A stretch of 64,000 nt of DNA from Oasisia sp. SBJ-2009 (Eukaryota > Annelida > Polychaeta > Sabellida > Siboglinidae). The notes below the pieces were generated by a model. That model was not told where the DNA came from. It worked only from the letters and a program-made list of their open reading frames with translations, and did no database searches. The position numbers were made by a program, and so were the translations under genes. Every line of letters starts with the position of its first letter. The first letter of the stretch is position 1. Location: the NCBI GenBank assembly GCA_964017155.1, contig OZ024854.1, positions 53,525,941 through 53,589,940 on the forward strand, read 5' to 3'. Below, in pieces: positions 61,650-64,000 of this stretch.

Positions 61650-62116
61650 GATAAATCCAAGGGTTAGGCGACACCTTGTAAATCGCAAGGGTTGGGTTAA
61701 CTTGGGCGACAGTTTGTATATATTCTACTAAGCATAACAATTACATAAAAATTAGTCTAGTATGCATAAACCATCTACTATAATACAGTGCCGTAAAATT
61801 AAAATATATACTTTTGGTGTCGCCTAAATAGTGTCGCCCTAACGTAACCGTTCAAAATGTTCACGCAAAGTGACAAGCTTACGGCGGCACACAAAAAACG
61901 CTGGATGTATGTTTTGCAAACCAATCAGCGAAGAGCAAGATTTTAAGGTCAAGGTTGTAAATGGCCAACGATGGTTTTCGCAAAATTCTCGACTCAATTA
62001 TTTGTTGCGCTTTCTCGTGAAAGATTCGTTGTGGAATGTGGCAGACGCAAGTTATAAAGAACGGGCACAATGGTTACGTAAACCTTGCAAGTTTTCTAGG
62101 CGCCAGGTGACGTAAG
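60991..62116. other. Non-coding stretch with a single MITE arm
   Basis: Contains the arm at 61443-61520 with TGCGCATGCGC, a (TA)n tract and short frames (81 aa at 61870) lacking domains. Confidence 0.4.
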
Positions 62117-62221
62117 ATGTCGAAAATAAAGGATTATACCATAGCGGTTCTGCCAGCGTCGTCGTCGACGTCGACGTCGACGTCGTCGTCGTCGTCGTCT
62201 GATAATCATGACATGTATTAT
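62117..62221 (+). other. Possible first coding exon with a Ser/Thr run
   Basis: ATG at 62117 opens MSKIKDYTIAVLPAS, then a (S/T)n run from a GTC/GAC trinucleotide array, then DNHDMYY and a strong donor GTAAGT at 62222. The length is exactly 35 codons. No second exon is found and no family is recognised. Confidence 0.25.
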
Positions 62222-62369
62222 GTAAGTATAGACATCGATATCCTGATATTTTAATTAATTAAAACTGACTTGATTAATTCGAAGAGATATTTATTAGTTT
62301 GAGCTTGACGTGAAATGGGCATTTTATGAAACTGTGCCCGTCTGAATTCGCTGGATATCATTCTAGCCG

Positions 62370-62785
62370 GCACTTAATGACTTATGCAGAATTCGGACCC
62401 ACCTCAATTTTGCCATTGTAACTGTATCTTTGACTTTGTCAACATTTGATAATTGATCTTGTTAATTCAATCATTTAATATCATCTTGCGCATATTTATG
62501 TTTTATAAACAGTGCGTCTTAGCATACTTTTGAAGTCGAAAAGACAGCGCAGTCGGCATAAACAAACTGTTTATCGCTCATTCCATGTGCACGGCGCCGT
62601 GACACATGCATCGCTGCGCTTGCGACTGGCACAAATCGGAGCACTATTTGGGTCTAAAAATGCAATATTTGTGAAACATAAATATACCTGGGAATGCTGA
62701 TTGATTACAGTTTGTGTGAGGTATCCAATATAGACAAATATGCAGTTATAATGGCAAAATTGAAGCGGGTCGGAATCTCTGGACG
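62370..62785. mobile_element. Diverged second copy of the 421-bp MITE
   Basis: Left arm matches 36887-37056 well (GGACCCACCTCAATTTTGC, 'cttgcgcatatttatgttttata'). The right arm is degraded ('gcaaaattgaagcgggtcgga'). No target duplication detected. Confidence 0.75.
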
Positions 62786-63197
62786 ATGAGGTATGAAGTC
62801 GATGGATATCATAATATAGGTTAGGTATATACAAAAATTGAATATATTATACCATCAATTAGATGGCGCCATGTGATAGATAATAATGTGTAGTTATTAA
62901 CACTTTTTTTGAAATCTTCAGTATTTAGGGAGAAATAAACATTTTAAATCTTAAAATTGCTGCATTTTTTTTCTATTGTATTTTGGGCCATTTCTTGTGC
63001 ACAGGTTGCATAATGACTGCATAAAATAGGTTGGAAACCAGTAATAACATTGGAACCATTTAACTTACGCATGTGAAACTAAAAATGGGTCAACCCTTTG
63101 GGAAATATAATGTGTTGTGACCTTGATTTGACCTTCAAAGTTGACCTAGATATATCTGACCTAGATTTGACCCACAGTATGGTGTTAATTATGCATT

Positions 63198-63600
63198 GTT
63201 TAGTTTTATTACAGAAAAGGGTTATAAGATTAATTTGTGGTGCCAAAAGACTTGATCGCACAAACTTACTCTTTCACAATGTACATATTCTTAAAATACC
63301 AGATCTTGTCAAACTAAAAACTGCTATAATTATGTTTAAGGCATATTGTTATATAAATTACCAATGAATGTACAAAAATTATTCAGAATACAGGAATCAC
63401 GATATTCATCCAGGCATAAATGTAACTTCAAGCAAATCTATGTACGTATTAACTTTTAAAATATGTGTATTTCTGTTACTGGGGTTAAACTTTAGCACAC
63501 CCTCGATAATTCACTGGTTAATGTAAAAATGTTCACCATTTTAAAAAGTGTTCTACAGATAGACTAATGGTATAATGTTGGTAAAATTGTTTAGGTAATG
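63198..63600 (+). pseudogene. LINE C-terminal fragment
   Basis: 63198-63366 reads LVLLQKRVIRLICGAKRLDR, then HILKIPDLVKLKTAIIMFKAY; beyond the stop the same reading continues in pieces (NVQKLFRIQESRYSSRHK, VTGVKL, LDNSLVNVK). This is the RT thumb/C-terminal tail of jockey/CR1-type LINEs, dead. Confidence 0.8.
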
Positions 63601-63837
63601 AGCCTTGCTAACATTTAAATATCAAAATTGTGAATATAGCAACTTTATGGACACTTTAAACGGTTATTAGAACTTGACCTAATTATTTGACCTATATTTC
63701 ACATCTGACCTACATACTGGAATTTATTGCATAATTAATTCATAAATTCACCATGAATCTTGATAAACCCTTTGATATGTGAATTATTTTGTGACCTTGA
63801 CTTGACCTTTACAGTTACATTCCCATGTTTTTCTAGA

Positions 63838-64000
63838 ATATCTCCCACCTCCCTCTCCTTCCCTCTCCTTCCCTCTCCTTCCCTCCCACCTCCCTGTCCG
63901 TCCATCCCACCTCCCTCTCCTTCCCTCCCACCTCCCTCTCCTTCCCTCCCACCTCCCTCTCCTTCCCTCCCACCTCCCTCTCATTCCCTCCCACCTCCCT
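63838..64000 (+). repeat. Pure pyrimidine (CCTCCCT/CCTTCCCT) tract
   Basis: Almost only C and T to the window edge, apart from a few A and G; degenerate units CTCCCTCTCCTTCCCTCCCAC. Continues beyond the window. Confidence 0.9.

Overview
The window is nuclear DNA from an animal. Genes are sparse, split by introns of hundreds to thousands of bases with canonical GT/AG junctions, and buried in transposon remnants, microsatellites and long minisatellites. The gene set (a secreted DUF4773-family protein, a peritrophin-type chitin-binding membrane protein, LLPH, RPUSD3 and ELAPOR homologues), CR1/jockey-type LINE fragments and many hAT-like elements fit a marine lophotrochozoan, most likely a gastropod mollusc. 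The phylum is inference.

Layout. 1-8.5 kb: transposon fragments, two MITE-like inverted-repeat elements and a 1-kb array of a 25-bp unit. 8.5-12.05 kb (minus): the first two coding exons of an ELAPOR1/2-like membrane protein, the remainder not found or beyond the left edge. 12.67-14.95 kb: a 3' LINE fragment split by a 1.36-kb solo LTR with a target duplication. 15.5-22.9 kb (minus): a complete 8-exon RPUSD3-like gene (377 aa). 24.75-27.95 kb (plus): a complete 3-exon LLPH gene (119 aa), running divergently from RPUSD3, with a 1.06-kb hAT-like element in intron 2. 28.07-32.44 kb: hAT-like elements nested inside one another, all inside a 32-bp minisatellite. 33.8-34.0 kb (minus): an isolated last exon resembling an LDL-receptor YWTD repeat. 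34.2-39.4 kb: a TIR element carrying a perfect 32-bp palindrome, a 421-bp MITE with an exact 8-bp target duplication, and a second solo LTR inside a 143-bp satellite. 40.0-41.4 kb: a decayed LINE RT. 43.49-49.56 kb (minus): a complete 4-exon secreted DUF4773-family gene (201 aa) whose introns hold a MITE, a LINE fragment and a third LTR with a large hairpin. 49.6-56.4 kb: a repeat cluster with an 18-bp satellite, a reverse-strand LINE fragment and a 3.1-kb array of a 21-bp G-rich unit open in many frames. 57.2-60.7 kb (plus): decayed collagen-like exons, then three phase-compatible exons encoding a chitin-binding domain and a transmembrane helix. The right edge has another MITE copy, a LINE C-terminus and a pure pyrimidine tract.

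The genes do not form a pathway. RPUSD3 (mitochondrial RNA) and LLPH (nucleolar) are housekeeping; ELAPOR-like, DUF4773 and the chitin-binding protein belong to the secretory/extracellular class. I see no new multi-gene system. The most informative signals are transposon insertions whose empty sites can be read directly, frequent insertion into tandem arrays, an RPUSD3 homologue lacking the canonical catalytic Asp motif, and the collagen/chitin-binding locus. All homology calls come from reading translations against remembered family features; no search was run.
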